Assembly: GCA_963844115.1 (NCBI GenBank)
Contig: CAWJNN010000068.1
Location: forward strand, 1-64,000
From: CS4-C045 sp963844115
Lineage (GTDB): Bacteria; Planctomycetota; Planctomycetia; Pirellulales; UBA7805
Reading direction: 5' to 3'
Length of the DNA: 64,000 nucleotides
The translations under genes and the position numbers were made by a program. The notes below the pieces were generated by a model. The model did no database searches. It had not been told where the DNA came from and saw only the letters and a list, made by a program, of their open reading frames with translations. Positions 16,810-27,085 of this stretch are shown one piece after another (position 1 is the stretch's first letter; each line of letters begins with the position of its first letter).

Positions 16810-19800
16810 ATGAAGATTCTGGATATCTCTGTCGACGGATTTGGCACCTTCAGCGGCCTGAAGTTAAAGGACCTTTCTGAATCGGTCAGTGTTCTTTATG
16901 GGCGCAACGAAGCCGGCAAGACGACCCTGCTGCAATTCGTCCGCACCATGTTGTATGGACTGACCCACGAGCGTCGCACCCGTTACCTGCCGCCCCAAAA
17001 TGGCGGGACCCCCGGCGGCTCACTGCGCGTCGCAACGCCCACGGGCACGTACACGATTAACCGCATCCTGGACGCTGGTCCCGGTCGCGATCGATTTGCC
17101 GATGACAAAGTAAGTGTCATTCGCCGCGACAATGACGGCGGCGAAGGCAGCGAACAGGGCGGACACGCGCTGCGGGTTTTGTTAAGCGGCGTCGACGAAC
17201 AATCCTATCGCAACGTGTATGCCGTCGGCCTGCGCGAGATGCAGGAACTGGGAACGCTCAGTGACACGGAGGCCGCCCGCCATCTGTATGACCTGAGCGC
17301 CGGTTTGGACCGCGTTTCCCTGATCGACGTTCTGCGGCATCTAAAGCTGTGGCGCGAACAGCTGTTGAACGGAAGCAATCCCGAATCAAAGATCCTTCAA
17401 CTGCTGGAACGACGCGATGAACTGCGCGATCAGTTGAAACGCGTTCGGCAGTCGCTGGGACGATATAACAATTTGACCAGCGAACGCGCTCGGTTGTTCA
17501 AACAGATTTCGCAGTTGGAAGCCGAACGGAGCGAACTGGAGCGTGACGTACGCGTCGCCGAGCTTGCCAGTACGCTGTTCGAGCGCTGGCAGCAGTTACA
17601 GACCATTCGTCGGCGAATCGATGACCTGGGATCCGTGCCGGCAATCACGAATGAAGATGTCCAGCAGCTGGAGAAATTAGGAGATCAGATTCGTATCCGT
17701 CAGCACGCCTATCGAAAGTTGAAGGTCCAGCGACAACAACGTCGCGAACAAGCCACCTCGTATCCGATCAACGAATCGCTCCGTGTACGCGCAGCGCGTG
17801 TCGAAGCACTGGCTGAACAGCGGGACTGGATCCAGTCGCTGGACGACCGCATCGAACAACTGGACGGCGAAATCGGCCGCCGCGAAACGTCGCTTGTTGA
17901 TAAACGTCGTTCGTTGGGGATCGAACCCAATCTGGCGATCGAAACCAGGGAAGACCGCCAGGCGACTATTTCCAAACTGCGCGGTCCGGCTCAAAACATG
18001 CGGCAGGCCAAAGCCCGCTTGAAGAAAGTCCGCCGTCAGGCTATCGAATTGCGTGAGGCACGCGAAGCCGACGCCGACCAACTGAACGCCGAAACAAGCT
18101 CGCGCGGCACCGCGGACCTTGCCGTCTCGGTCAACGCCGCGACCGATCGCGTCGAACAGCTGAAGCAACGCGTCGAAATTGACGAACAGCTGGACAAGCT
18201 GGAACAAAAGGCAATGGAGCTGAAGGAAGATCGCGACATTCTCGTCGACCGACATGTCCTGCCCTCCTGGGGCCTGGCCGCGGGAGGCCTCGCCTTCGCT
18301 TTCGGGTGCATGCTGATCATGATGGGCGTGTTAACCGCCATCTATTCGACCGGCTGGCCCTACATTTTGTTCGGGCTTGTGATCGTCGGTGCCGTGCTGG
18401 TTACCAAGCTGATGTTCGAGCACACGGCGGAGATGGACCTGGACTCCTGCGAACATTCGCTATCCGTCCTGGACGCGAAGTTTAAGAAAGTGCGCAAAGC
18501 TCGTGACGAACTCGACGCCCACTTTCAACCGGGTGGCGGGCCGCTTCTGAACCAGCTGCGCAAGGCACAACAAGAACTCGCCCAGTTGCAATCGCTTGTG
18601 CCGCTACAGAACAAACAGCAGGATTCCCTGCAGCAGGAGCATTCGGACACTCGTCGCGTCGCCGAACTTCGCGACGATTACCAACAGAGCCGCAAGCAAT
18701 GGTTCCGCACTCTGCACGATGTCGGATTGCGTGCCAATCTTTCGCCAAAACGAGCGAAACAAGTCTTGATGGATGCCCGTCGACTGGCTCAACAGCAGCA
18801 GTTCGTCGACCGTCGCCGTGAGGAAGCGCGACACCGTCGAGGCGAGTTGAGCAGCTGTGTAGAACGTGTTGCAACGCTGCTGGAAGAAGTCGGTCTCGAA
18901 CGGATCAGCGGCCGCCTGATCGACCAGGTGGACCAGCTAATCAAGGCCCACAGCGAACAAGAGCAGTGGGTCGAGCGACGGGATGCGATCCTGAAGGAAT
19001 CGCATCAACTGCGACGCCAGCAACTAACCGTCTCACGAGAAATCCACAAGCTCCAGGCCCGTCGCCGCGAGATGCTCGAAAAGGCAGATGCCGAATCGCC
19101 GGATCATTTCTGCCAGCTGGCCAAATCGTATGCCGAATCGGTTGATTTGAAGGACAAGCGGAAACGGCTCCACTCGCAAATCACTACCGCCATCAGCGGT
19201 GTGTGCGAACAGCAACAATTTAAGGAGCTGATGCGCGGATCGACGGCCGAGAAAATGGTACGTCGCTGGGAAAAACTGAGCGCCAAATTGGAGGACGTTG
19301 ACACGCGACTGAAGGAGACGTTCGAAAAAAGAGGCCGCTTGACCGAGCAACTGCGATCCCTGGCCGACGACAGGCGGGCAACGCAGAAACAGCTGGAACT
19401 GAATGCCGTCCAGCAACAGCTGCGCGACGCCAAAAACCGATGGCGCGAACTGGCGGTGACCAGTCGGCTGTTGCAATCGATACGGAGGCGCTACGAGAAA
19501 GAGCGCCAACCGGCGACACTGCGCGAGGCATCCCAATATTTCCATCAAATGACGGACGGTCGTTACGGTCGCATCTGGACGCTGCTGGACGAAGATGCCT
19601 TGTGCGTCGACGATAACAAAGGACGCAGCCTCACGCCGGAGAACCTGAGCCGGGGAACGCGGGAGCAATTATTCCTATCGCTGCGCCTGGCGCTGGTGAC
19701 GCAGTACGCTCAGCGCGGCGTGCAACTGCCGTTGGTCCTGGACGACGTCTTTGTCAACTTCGATTCCCAGCGGGCTACGGCGGCCGCCAAGGTGCTGCAA

Positions 19801-20163
19801 GACTTCGCGGCGCTGGGACACCAGGTTCTGATTTTTACCTGCCACGAGCATATCCTGCAGATCTTCGACGGGGTCAATGCGGACACACGCCGCTTGCATG
19901 GCGAAAAGCCTGCGCCGATAAAACCTGTCGTGAAAAAGAAAGTCGACGACCCGCCGGCACCGCAGCCGAAACCAGCATTCGCGCCGAAACGAGCTCCCCA
20001 GCCGGTTCCGATCGCACCGCCACCTCTGCAACCCGTCGATGCGGAAGCCACCTGGGAAGTAGACGACGAGGAGATTCAATACACCGAGGTAGCCAAAGTC
20101 CTGGAACCGACGACGACCGGGCCCGGCGAAAGGACGCCAACCAAAACCAGCGAAGCGGCCTGA
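16810..20163 (+). CDS. YhaN-like AAA/SMC-type ATPase with central membrane segment
   Basis: 1117 residues. Walker A (GRNEAGKTT) is at residues 31-39. Long coiled coils follow, then a hydrophobic pair of helices at about 485-537, more coiled coil, an ABC signature-like LSRGTREQLFLSLRLAL near 946 and Walker B (LPLVLDDVF) near 975. This is the SbcC/Rad50-like architecture of YhaN, which works with YhaO in DNA end processing and is membrane-anchored in some bacteria. The last 120 residues are proline-rich and disordered. The partner gene is just upstream. The frame is intact. Confidence 0.88.
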   Translation: MKILDISVDGFGTFSGLKLKDLSESVSVLYGRNEAGKTTLLQFVRTMLYGLTHERRTRYLPPQNGGTPGGSLRVATPTGTYTINRILDAGPGRDRFADDKVSVIRRDNDGGEGSEQGGHALRVLLSGVDEQSYRNVYAVGLREMQELGTLSDTEAARHLYDLSAGLDRVSLIDVLRHLKLWREQLLNGSNPESKILQLLERRDELRDQLKRVRQSLGRYNNLTSERARLFKQISQLEAERSELERDVRVAELASTLFERWQQLQTIRRRIDDLGSVPAITNEDVQQLEKLGDQIRIRQHAYRKLKVQRQQRREQATSYPINESLRVRAARVEALAEQRDWIQSLDDRIEQLDGEIGRRETSLVDKRRSLGIEPNLAIETREDRQATISKLRGPAQNMRQAKARLKKVRRQAIELREAREADADQLNAETSSRGTADLAVSVNAATDRVEQLKQRVEIDEQLDKLEQKAMELKEDRDILVDRHVLPSWGLAAGGLAFAFGCMLIMMGVLTAIYSTGWPYILFGLVIVGAVLVTKLMFEHTAEMDLDSCEHSLSVLDAKFKKVRKARDELDAHFQPGGGPLLNQLRKAQQELAQLQSLVPLQNKQQDSLQQEHSDTRRVAELRDDYQQSRKQWFRTLHDVGLRANLSPKRAKQVLMDARRLAQQQQFVDRRREEARHRRGELSSCVERVATLLEEVGLERISGRLIDQVDQLIKAHSEQEQWVERRDAILKESHQLRRQQLTVSREIHKLQARRREMLEKADAESPDHFCQLAKSYAESVDLKDKRKRLHSQITTAISGVCEQQQFKELMRGSTAEKMVRRWEKLSAKLEDVDTRLKETFEKRGRLTEQLRSLADDRRATQKQLELNAVQQQLRDAKNRWRELAVTSRLLQSIRRRYEKERQPATLREASQYFHQMTDGRYGRIWTLLDEDALCVDDNKGRSLTPENLSRGTREQLFLSLRLALVTQYAQRGVQLPLVLDDVFVNFDSQRATAAAKVLQDFAALGHQVLIFTCHEHILQIFDGVNADTRRLHGEKPAPIKPVVKKKVDDPPAPQPKPAFAPKRAPQPVPIAPPPLQPVDAEATWEVDDEEIQYTEVAKVLEPTTTGPGERTPTKTSEAA

Positions 20164-20347
20164 TCGATAGGTACCATGGCCGTCGTAGAGCCGTCGCCTG
20201 CCGTGAATCTAAAGTTTGCGACGGGTTCGGAGGCCCATCGTACGGAATCGAAAGTTGGCGACGGCTGCGGTGGGCCACCGGACAAGTACTCTGCATAATT
20301 CACGTCGCTGTATGAAACGTCGTTCATGTGTCACCGGAGTATCAGTC

Positions 20348-20713
20348 ATGCGGATCGTCAAACCGTTGATCGCAACGGCAGTTATATTCCTTTTGCTGAC
20401 TGGCTGTGTTCACCCCACCTACAACGTCCGCGTCGTGGACGGCAACGGCGATCCGCTCGTAGGTACCCCTGTATCCGTCACCCACTCGGGACTCTTTCTT
20501 TCCAAATCGCCGGACAAATTCGAAACGACGACTAACGATCTGGGGATCGCGACGATCGAGGTCGCTAGTCCGGACCAGGCGATGGTTGTTATCGAGGGGC
20601 AGCGGGTGGCGTTCAACACGATTCGCCATAAGAAAACGGAAACCGTGCTCAAGAGTAACGTAGCCGAGGAGTCGGCACGCCCAGCGATCCTGATCAAGCT
20701 GATCGAAGAATAG
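20348..20713 (+). CDS. Small lipoprotein with carboxypeptidase-regulatory-like fold
   Basis: About 121 residues. A lipoprotein signal ends at LLLTGC, so the cysteine should be lipidated. The rest reads as a small beta domain with VRVVDGNGDPLVGTPVSV and TTNDLGIATIEV, the style of carboxypeptidase regulatory-like or Ig-like domains. Function unknown. The gene ends 5 bp before the GNAT start, so the two are probably co-transcribed. Confidence 0.75.
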   Translation: MRIVKPLIATAVIFLLLTGCVHPTYNVRVVDGNGDPLVGTPVSVTHSGLFLSKSPDKFETTTNDLGIATIEVASPDQAMVVIEGQRVAFNTIRHKKTETVLKSNVAEESARPAILIKLIEE

Positions 20714-20718
20714 CCCCA

Positions 20719-21201
20719 ATGCAGATCGCGATCCGCGAAGCTGACTTCACCGATCCCCAACATCGAACCGGCATCGTCGACGTGCTCGATTCGTACGCGA
20801 GCGATCCACTTGGTGGCGGAATGCCGTTAAGTGCCCTGGTTCGCCAGCGACTGGTTCCCGCTCTGCAGGAACATCCCACGGCGTACATCCTACTGGCGTT
20901 TGCGGATGAGCAGCCGGTCGGCATCGCGGTCTCCTTTTTTGCGTTTTCTACGTTTCAGGCGTCGCCACTAGTCAACATCCATGATCTGGCCGTCGTCCCC
21001 GCCTGGCGTGGCAAGGGTATTGGACGGGCCTTGCTGAGTGCCGTCGAGACCTATGCGCGGGAGCGCGGTTGTTGCAAACTGACCTTGGAAGTCCAGGACG
21101 ATAACACGCGGGCCCGCGGTGTGTATGAAAGCTGTGGATTTGTCGATTTCGTCGTCGGGGATTCAGCGCCGACTCGATTTTTAACCAAACCGCTAACCTG
21201 A
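20719..21201 (+). CDS. GNAT family N-acetyltransferase
   Basis: 160 residues with the acetyl-CoA-binding core: VNIHDLAVVPAWRGKGIGRALL, where the RGKGIG segment is the pyrophosphate loop, and NTRARGVYESCGF near the end. It transfers acetyl groups to an amine; the acceptor cannot be predicted. It is translationally close to the lipoprotein gene upstream. Confidence 0.9.
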   Translation: MQIAIREADFTDPQHRTGIVDVLDSYASDPLGGGMPLSALVRQRLVPALQEHPTAYILLAFADEQPVGIAVSFFAFSTFQASPLVNIHDLAVVPAWRGKGIGRALLSAVETYARERGCCKLTLEVQDDNTRARGVYESCGFVDFVVGDSAPTRFLTKPLT

Positions 21202-21902
21202 ACTGTGAGACGAATGCCGCGGCAGAAGGTCCGTCGGAAATGCTCTGCAGAAAAGGTCGCTAGCGGAATGAATCCCCGCTGAGTCCTGAAACACGCTACG
21301 TCCGGCTCGGTAGATAAGGCCACGAGCTAACGAGTTTCGTAGCCACGGAGGAAACACGGATTGAATCGATCGCGGCCTATGGCCGCAACCCAAGTAGAAC
21401 GGAATGCCATTCCGTCCAGACGGATTAGCAATCCGTCCTACGAATTTGCGCAAGAAAACAAGAACTCGACTGTTATTAGCACGGATACAATTCAATTGAC
21501 GAGAGATACAGATCGTTCAATAAACTGCCAAAAGGCGATTTGGGTTGAAGTACAATCCGTGATTCAGGTGATTCCGTACTTGTCTTTTTGTTCATTTTGA
21601 ATCTTTGCCAACACTGGCCAGCAAAAATTTTTTCCACTTCATGACATCCTTGTTTCATCCGTGTTCAATCCGTGGCTGAAATATCCAATCGAATCGCAGG
21701 TTTTTTACCGAGCCGCTGCGTCCCCTATTCTTACCCGTCCATTTTCCTTACCTTTTCTTACCCCAGGCCTTACCCCAGGCACTCGCAAGCCTGGTTCGCC
21801 TTTCAATCGGGGAGCACATGGCATCTCCGTATTATCCGTCTGGCCCTTTGAAGGGTCGCGTCCACTCGCCCTGTAACGGTAACTTTTTCTGTGTAGATCC
21901 TA
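21202..21902. other. Intergenic region with several short palindromes
   Basis: No supported gene. It holds the palindrome cluster at 21372-21436 and a pyrimidine-rich stretch near 21720-21780. The promoter of the downstream kinase should lie in its right part. Confidence 0.5.
21372..21436. repeat. Cluster of three short palindromes
   Basis: GCGGCCTATGGCCGC (21372-21386), ACGGAATGCCATTCCGT (21399-21415) and ACGGATTAGCAATCCGT (21420-21436) stand in a row. Each is a perfect or near-perfect hairpin. They look like REP-type extragenic elements. Confidence 0.7.
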
Positions 21903-24122
21903 ATGATCGCTAACGACGAGGAAAGAACCGCTACCAGTTTGCGCGAGGTTGGACCGCGATGTCTGATGATCTTCGTTCCGCTGCTTTTGGTAACTGCCGG
22001 CACGATCGCGTATCTGTACTGGCGCCATTATCAAGGCGAAGTGGCCGCGGTGGCGATCAATCAGTCCGATCTGGTCGTCTTGCTGAATAACAACGTGCTG
22101 AGTGATTTCGCTTCGTTTGCTTCCGATCTTCAGGTGTTGTCCAACAAGCAAAATGAGGCGTTGCACGTCGCTCTGACTGGCGAAGACCGCAACGAGGCTC
22201 TCGCACGACTGGGCCTGCACTTTCATTCGTTTTTGTTGCAGAAAGGTGGTATCTACGACCAGGTTCGTCTAATCGATGAGAGCGGCGAGACGATCCTGCA
22301 GATCCGCTGGACGCCGGGAAACGCCGATCAGGACATGCCGCCGCAGATAGAAGCGAAGGAGGACACGCCATCGCCCGATCGCGCCAAGAAAATGGAACCC
22401 GGCGAGGTGCTTGCACCGGAAGTCGGCACTCGCGATGACGATGGTGACGCCCAGCAACGATCGGCGCCGACGATTCAATTCGCGACGCCGCTGCTCATGG
22501 GAGCGGAGACACCGCGGGGCGCAATTGTCGTCGATATCAAGATGGATTGGCTCCTGCAACGGTTGATTGCGGGATCGAACCTGGTCAAGGAGCTGAGTCT
22601 GGCACGCTTGAACGTGGCGAGCGACATTTCGCTGCTCGATGTCGCTGGCAATCGTATAATCGGACCCGACCCACGGGACCCTTCCAAGCTCGTGTTCGTC
22701 CGCCCCGGCCAGCCCAACAGCAGTTTTGCCCAGCAGTTTCCCCGACCGTGGAAGCGAATTTCATCGTTGACATCGGAGCAGTTCCGCTATCCCGCAGGGA
22801 TGTTCACGTTTCACCGCCTTTCGGCGGCGCCCGATCAGGTATTACAACCACGCGACGGCGCGAATGCCAATGCGGATACAACCAGTACGTGGAAACTGGT
22901 CTCCCACGTTCATCCCGATGTATTCGCCGTCTGGCGACGACAGATGATCGGGGGGATTTCGCGATGGTCGGCGCTGGTGGCGATTCTGCTGTTTTTCGGC
23001 TCATGGCTGTTCGCCTCGGAAACGGTCGACCGGCAGCATTCCGCGGCGGGAATGAAACGGAACGAGGAACGGTTTCGCCAACTGGCCGAGAACATCGACG
23101 AGGTGTTTTGGATCGCCAGTGCCGACGGCGAGCAATTGATCTACGTCAGCCCAGCTTTTCAGGTGATCTGGGGCCAGTCGCTGAGCGAGTTATACGCTCA
23201 TCCGCATAAGTGGGTCGACGCGATCCATCCTGAGGATCGCGCACGGCGCGCGGGCGCGTTCGGCGACGTCAAGGAAAAGGGGCAATTTGACATTGAATAC
23301 CGCGTCTTGCGTCCGGACGGGGAAACCCGCTGGATTCGTGAACGCGGCTTTGCGATTCGCAACGAAGAAGGCCAGGTGTACCGCGCCGCGGGCATCGCGG
23401 GCGATACAACGGCCCTGCGAGAGGCGCAGGAGCATGTTCTGCGGTCGGAACGGCTGGCGGCCGTCGGTGAGGCGATGACGTGCCTGGCTCATGAAAGCCG
23501 GAATGCACTCCAGCGAAGTCAGGCTGGACTTGAGATGTTAGGCAAACGACTGCAAGATCGGCCTGAGTCAATGGAATTGCTTACCGAGGTCCAGAAATCA
23601 CAAAACTATTTGCACGAACTCTACGAAGAGGTCCGCGGGTACGCGCGTCCGGTCACGGTTCGCCGTGAGCCGGTCGATTTGGGACTCATTTTGCGGGAGA
23701 CATGGGAACAGCTGCGGCAGCGGCGCAACGGCCACCCCGACCGGTTGATCGAGGAACCGACCGGGATAAGCCTGGAGTGCGACGTCGACGTGCGCAGTTT
23801 GGGACAGGTGCTGCGGAACATTCTGGAGAACGCCGTCGCGGCCGCAGATGATCCGGCGGAGATTCGCGTGCATTGGTCGGAGATGGAGCTTGACGGACGG
23901 CCCGCGTTGCGGGTGTCGATCCGCGACAATGGGCCTGGACTGACATCCGAGCAACGGCAGCATATATTTACGCCGTTTTTCACCACCAAGACCCAGGGTA
24001 CGGGCCTGGGGATGGCGATTTCGAAACGCATCGTCGATGCCCACCAGGGTGAAATCGCGGTCGGCCCGTCTGCTGGCCGAGGCGCTGATATTGTGATAAC
24101 TTTGCCACGGAGGATCGCATGA
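21903..24122 (+). CDS. Membrane sensor histidine kinase with PAS domain
   Basis: 739 residues. A first transmembrane helix lies at about 19-40, then a periplasmic sensor region, a second helix at about 352-372 and a PAS domain (FRQLAENIDEVFWIASADG to about residue 500). The phosphoacceptor helix has LAHESRNALQRSQ with the His near 530, followed by an HATPase domain with N (NILENAVAAADD), DNGPGL and GTGLGMAISKRIV boxes. It autophosphorylates and should pass phosphate to the ANTAR regulator, whose ATG overlaps its stop by 4 bases, so the two are translationally coupled. Confidence 0.92.
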   Translation: MIANDEERTATSLREVGPRCLMIFVPLLLVTAGTIAYLYWRHYQGEVAAVAINQSDLVVLLNNNVLSDFASFASDLQVLSNKQNEALHVALTGEDRNEALARLGLHFHSFLLQKGGIYDQVRLIDESGETILQIRWTPGNADQDMPPQIEAKEDTPSPDRAKKMEPGEVLAPEVGTRDDDGDAQQRSAPTIQFATPLLMGAETPRGAIVVDIKMDWLLQRLIAGSNLVKELSLARLNVASDISLLDVAGNRIIGPDPRDPSKLVFVRPGQPNSSFAQQFPRPWKRISSLTSEQFRYPAGMFTFHRLSAAPDQVLQPRDGANANADTTSTWKLVSHVHPDVFAVWRRQMIGGISRWSALVAILLFFGSWLFASETVDRQHSAAGMKRNEERFRQLAENIDEVFWIASADGEQLIYVSPAFQVIWGQSLSELYAHPHKWVDAIHPEDRARRAGAFGDVKEKGQFDIEYRVLRPDGETRWIRERGFAIRNEEGQVYRAAGIAGDTTALREAQEHVLRSERLAAVGEAMTCLAHESRNALQRSQAGLEMLGKRLQDRPESMELLTEVQKSQNYLHELYEEVRGYARPVTVRREPVDLGLILRETWEQLRQRRNGHPDRLIEEPTGISLECDVDVRSLGQVLRNILENAVAAADDPAEIRVHWSEMELDGRPALRVSIRDNGPGLTSEQRQHIFTPFFTTKTQGTGLGMAISKRIVDAHQGEIAVGPSAGRGADIVITLPRRIA

Positions 24123-24727
24123 TAAAACGCCTGCGCATATCGATCGCCGATGACGACGCATTTGTTCGGAGATATTTCGAAGAGACCTTGACCGACATGG
24201 GCCATGAAGTAGTGTCGGTGGCCGAAAACGGGCGCCAGTTGGTCCAGCAGTGTGGCGAGGAGAAGCCCGAGCTCGTGATCAGCGACATTAAAATGCCCGA
24301 AATGGACGGCATCGACGCGGCGATCGAGATCTCCAAGCAGCACTCGGTGCCGATCATTTTGGTGTCTGCCCATCACGACCCGGACATGATCGAGCGGGTG
24401 GCGGCGTCGCGGATCATGGGCTACCTGGTCAAACCGATCAAGCGTGCTGACCTTGAGACGGCGATCGCACTCGCCTGGGGCCGCTTCGAGACCATCGAGG
24501 TTTTACAGGACGAATGGACGCGGATGCACGAGAAGCTCAAGTCGCGCCAAGTGATTGAAAAGGCGAAAGCCTTATTGATGGAGAGCGCCGGGCTGAGCAG
24601 CGAACACGAGGCTTTGATGCAGATGGAGCGGCGGGCCAGCCAGACAAAGAGCAAACTGCTGGATGTCGCCCGTTTGATCCTGGCGGCCGAATCCCCGCGG
24701 GAACTGTTTGAAAACAGCGACGGCTGA
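24119..24727 (+). CDS. Response regulator with ANTAR RNA-binding output domain
   Basis: 202 residues. The receiver domain has the acidic patch D11-D13, phosphoacceptor D56 (VISDIKMPEMDG) and K105 (LVKPI). It is followed by an ANTAR-type three-helix domain at about residues 125-185 (LKSRQVIEKAKALLMESAGLSSEHEALMQMERRAS). ANTAR proteins bind tandem RNA hairpins and prevent termination, so control is likely at the RNA level. Repeated hairpins lie directly downstream, but I could not show that they match the ANTAR target consensus. Confidence 0.92.
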   Translation: MIKRLRISIADDDAFVRRYFEETLTDMGHEVVSVAENGRQLVQQCGEEKPELVISDIKMPEMDGIDAAIEISKQHSVPIILVSAHHDPDMIERVAASRIMGYLVKPIKRADLETAIALAWGRFETIEVLQDEWTRMHEKLKSRQVIEKAKALLMESAGLSSEHEALMQMERRASQTKSKLLDVARLILAAESPRELFENSDG

Positions 24728-25210
24728 GCCAGCCGACACGACCGAATTCAAGGGGGGGCGCATCTCGCTGAGAACGTGTTTTAAAATGACAAAACCCTCC
24801 CTTCGGGAGGGCTGATGAAAATGTTGAGATTCTGTTTTCAAAAGTAACCGAACGATTATCACCCTCCCGCTTGCGGGAGGGTCGGACGCCGACCACCGCT
24901 ACGCGGCGGTGCCCGCGGCCGGGGAGGGTTTTTGCGATGTGCCGTGCGGTATTTGCTGAAACCGAATTGCCCTCTCCGGGCCTGAGAGCCCGACTCTCCC
25001 GGAGGGAGAGTGAAAACCAAAATTCGCCGTACTTACCACCTTCACTACATTTTCATCAGCCCACCCGGAGGGAGGGTGAAACACGCTTGCTCTCGACTTT
25101 TAAAACACGTTTTGAGGCCTGATCCCAATTGAATAGCGTGTACTTATACGACGTGGTCCGACCGGGTCGCGATATTGTTTCCCTGACTTGATTAGAAACT
25201 GGAGGATTCC
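24728..25210. other. Intergenic region rich in CCCTCCC/GGGAGGG hairpins
   Basis: No gene supported. At least four hairpins of the CCCTCCC type lie between 24795 and 25080, two of them listed separately. The right end leads to the haem-protein gene. Confidence 0.5.
24795..24881. repeat. Paired CCCTCCC hairpins
   Basis: CCCTCCCTTCGGGAGGG at 24795-24811 and CCCTCCCGCTTGCGGGAGGG at 24862-24881. Both are strong stems with short loops but lack a T run, so they may be REP-like elements, terminators assisted by Rho, or RNA targets. Confidence 0.6.
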
Positions 25211-25747
25211 GTGCTCAACGCAAAAGTAACCTGGATTGTTGCCGTCCTTTGGATGTTCGGCTGTGTGCTCTTGTTGGCCAGTCGTGCCTCCCATGCCGAG
25301 GACTCATCCGAAAAGGACGCCGCCCTTCAGCGAACTCGCAAGCAGGTGCGGATGCTGGATGATATCTACAAGGGCGGAATTGTCTTGATCACGGAAAACT
25401 ACGTCCATGACGATTCCGATCTCCCCGCGGGCAAGGCCTTTAAGTTGCTGTTCGCCAGCGCGAAGAAGAACGGCTGGCACGAAGTTCGCTTACTGGACGC
25501 GACCGGCGAGCCCTTGAACGAAGAGAATTCACCAAATGATAACTTCGAGAAGGCGGCGATCGAGCAACTAAAGCAAGGCAAGGCCTACTACGAGCAGGAA
25601 ACGCAAAACGACGGAAAACGTTACCTGTGCGCTGCCACGATCGTTCCCGTTGTCATGGACAAGTGCATCATGTGTCATGCTCATTACGAAGATGTCCCCA
25701 AGGGCGCGGCAATCGAGGCGCTCAGCTACACGATCCCCATCGAATAG
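25211..25747 (+). CDS. Tll0287-like (DUF3365) c-type haem protein
   Basis: 178 residues with a signal peptide (hydrophobic VTWIVAVLWMFGCVLLL, then SRASHA). The DUF3365/Tll0287-like domain includes GLAFKLLF-type segments and a CIMCH haem c motif near residue 155. Homologous domains are periplasmic redox or haem sensors, often fused to kinases; here it is free-standing and downstream of a two-component pair. The GTG start at 25211 is preceded by GGAGG, which decides the start. Confidence 0.85.
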   Translation: MLNAKVTWIVAVLWMFGCVLLLASRASHAEDSSEKDAALQRTRKQVRMLDDIYKGGIVLITENYVHDDSDLPAGKAFKLLFASAKKNGWHEVRLLDATGEPLNEENSPNDNFEKAAIEQLKQGKAYYEQETQNDGKRYLCAATIVPVVMDKCIMCHAHYEDVPKGAAIEALSYTIPIE

Positions 25748-25801
25748 CGTAGCAATCCGCGGTGCGGGCACTCACCCTGCGATTCTCCGGATCCCCGTTG
25801 C

Positions 25802-25865
25802 GTTTAACGCCGGCCGCAGTCGCCGACACGTCTGGAATGCCGGCGCCTGCGGCTGGCCGTTAAAC
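25802..25865. repeat. GTTTAAC-ended palindromic repeat
   Basis: GTTTAACGCCGGCCGCAG at the left pairs imperfectly with the CTGCGGCTGGCCGTTAAAC end on the right, with an inner GCCGGCGCC pairing. The ATGCCGGCGCCTGCGGCTGG core is repeated near 49940-49960. Confidence 0.7.
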
Positions 25866-25978
25866 CGTTCCCGACTGATAAACCGTCCTGGGACGCTGTA
25901 AAGACGGCGAAGAATCGGTAAATTGGTTCGCGACCTATTAAGCGCGAATTGACCAGGAAATTCACCTTCGAGGATTCA

Positions 25979-27085
25979 ATGAGTTCGGACAGCGTTCACA
26001 GCCAAGACAGCACGGCCCAGGCGATTGTCAACAGCCACAACGAATGGGACCCACTGGAAGAGATTATCGTCGGCCGCGTCGAAGGTGGAGCGGTCCCGCC
26101 CTGGCATTCGACGATCGAATCTTGTGCGCCAGAACAGTCCTGGGAACTTTTACGAGCCCTCGCGGGACAGCCTGCTCCCGCGGTCTTGGTCCAAGGTGCT
26201 CAACCGCAGCTGGATAACTTCATTTCGATACTGGAAGGCGAAAATATCATTGTTCGCCGGCCGGATCCGGTCCCTCAAACGTCTTCTTTCTCGACTCCAG
26301 ACTGGACCAGTCCGGCTGGTTACAACATCGCCAATCCCCGCGACGGACTGCTGGTATTGGGCGACGAGATCCTGGAAACCCCCATGGCCTGGCGGTCTCG
26401 CTATTTCGAGGTCCACGCCTACCGTTCGCTGTTGCAGGAGTATTTTCGACGCGGCGCGCGCTGGACGGCGGCTCCCAAGCCCCGTCTGTGCGATTCATTC
26501 TACGAGGAGGACTACTCGGTTCCGGACAAGAACGAGCCGCTTCGATACGTGATTACGGAACAGGAACCGACGTTTGATGCGGCCGATTTTGTTCGCTGCG
26601 GTCGGGATATCTTCTACACGCGTAGCAACGTGACGAACGAATTCGGACTCGAATGGCTGCGGCGGCACCTGGGTGATCGCTATACGCTGCACCGCATCAT
26701 TTCACACTCGCGACAGCCGGTACACATTGATACGACCTTTGTGCCGCTGGCCCCAGGCAAAGCGCTGATCAATCCGCAATACATCAAAAGGTCTGAACTT
26801 CCGGCGATCCTGAACAGCTGGGACCTACGCGAGGCTCCGACACCAATCTCCAGCCGCCGAGCGTTATTTGATCTCAGCAGTGCATGGCTCAGCATGAATG
26901 TCTTGATGCTGGATCCGAAACGGGTCGTCGTCGAGGCGGCACAGGAACCCTTGATCAAGATGCTAGAAGACTGGGGCTTCGAAACGATCCCCTGCCCCTT
27001 CGAGGATCACTTTCTGTTTGGTGGTGCCTTCCACTGTGCGACGCTCGATATCCGCCGGCGGGGCGGGCTCGAGTCGTACTTCTGA
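25979..27085 (+). CDS. Glycine amidinotransferase-like enzyme
   Basis: 368 residues of the guanidino-modifying fold. The catalytic triad is visible: D in EPTFDAADFVRCGRD (about residue 200), H in VHIDTTF (about 248) and C in FGGAFHCATLDIRRRG (about 352). SSAWLSMNVLMLDPKRVVVEA matches arginine:glycine amidinotransferases, which transfer an amidino group from arginine to an amine such as glycine or an inosamine. The acceptor is not certain. ATG 25979 is preferred because of the GAGG eight bases upstream. The gene stands alone. Confidence 0.88.
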   Translation: MSSDSVHSQDSTAQAIVNSHNEWDPLEEIIVGRVEGGAVPPWHSTIESCAPEQSWELLRALAGQPAPAVLVQGAQPQLDNFISILEGENIIVRRPDPVPQTSSFSTPDWTSPAGYNIANPRDGLLVLGDEILETPMAWRSRYFEVHAYRSLLQEYFRRGARWTAAPKPRLCDSFYEEDYSVPDKNEPLRYVITEQEPTFDAADFVRCGRDIFYTRSNVTNEFGLEWLRRHLGDRYTLHRIISHSRQPVHIDTTFVPLAPGKALINPQYIKRSELPAILNSWDLREAPTPISSRRALFDLSSAWLSMNVLMLDPKRVVVEAAQEPLIKMLEDWGFETIPCPFEDHFLFGGAFHCATLDIRRRGGLESYF

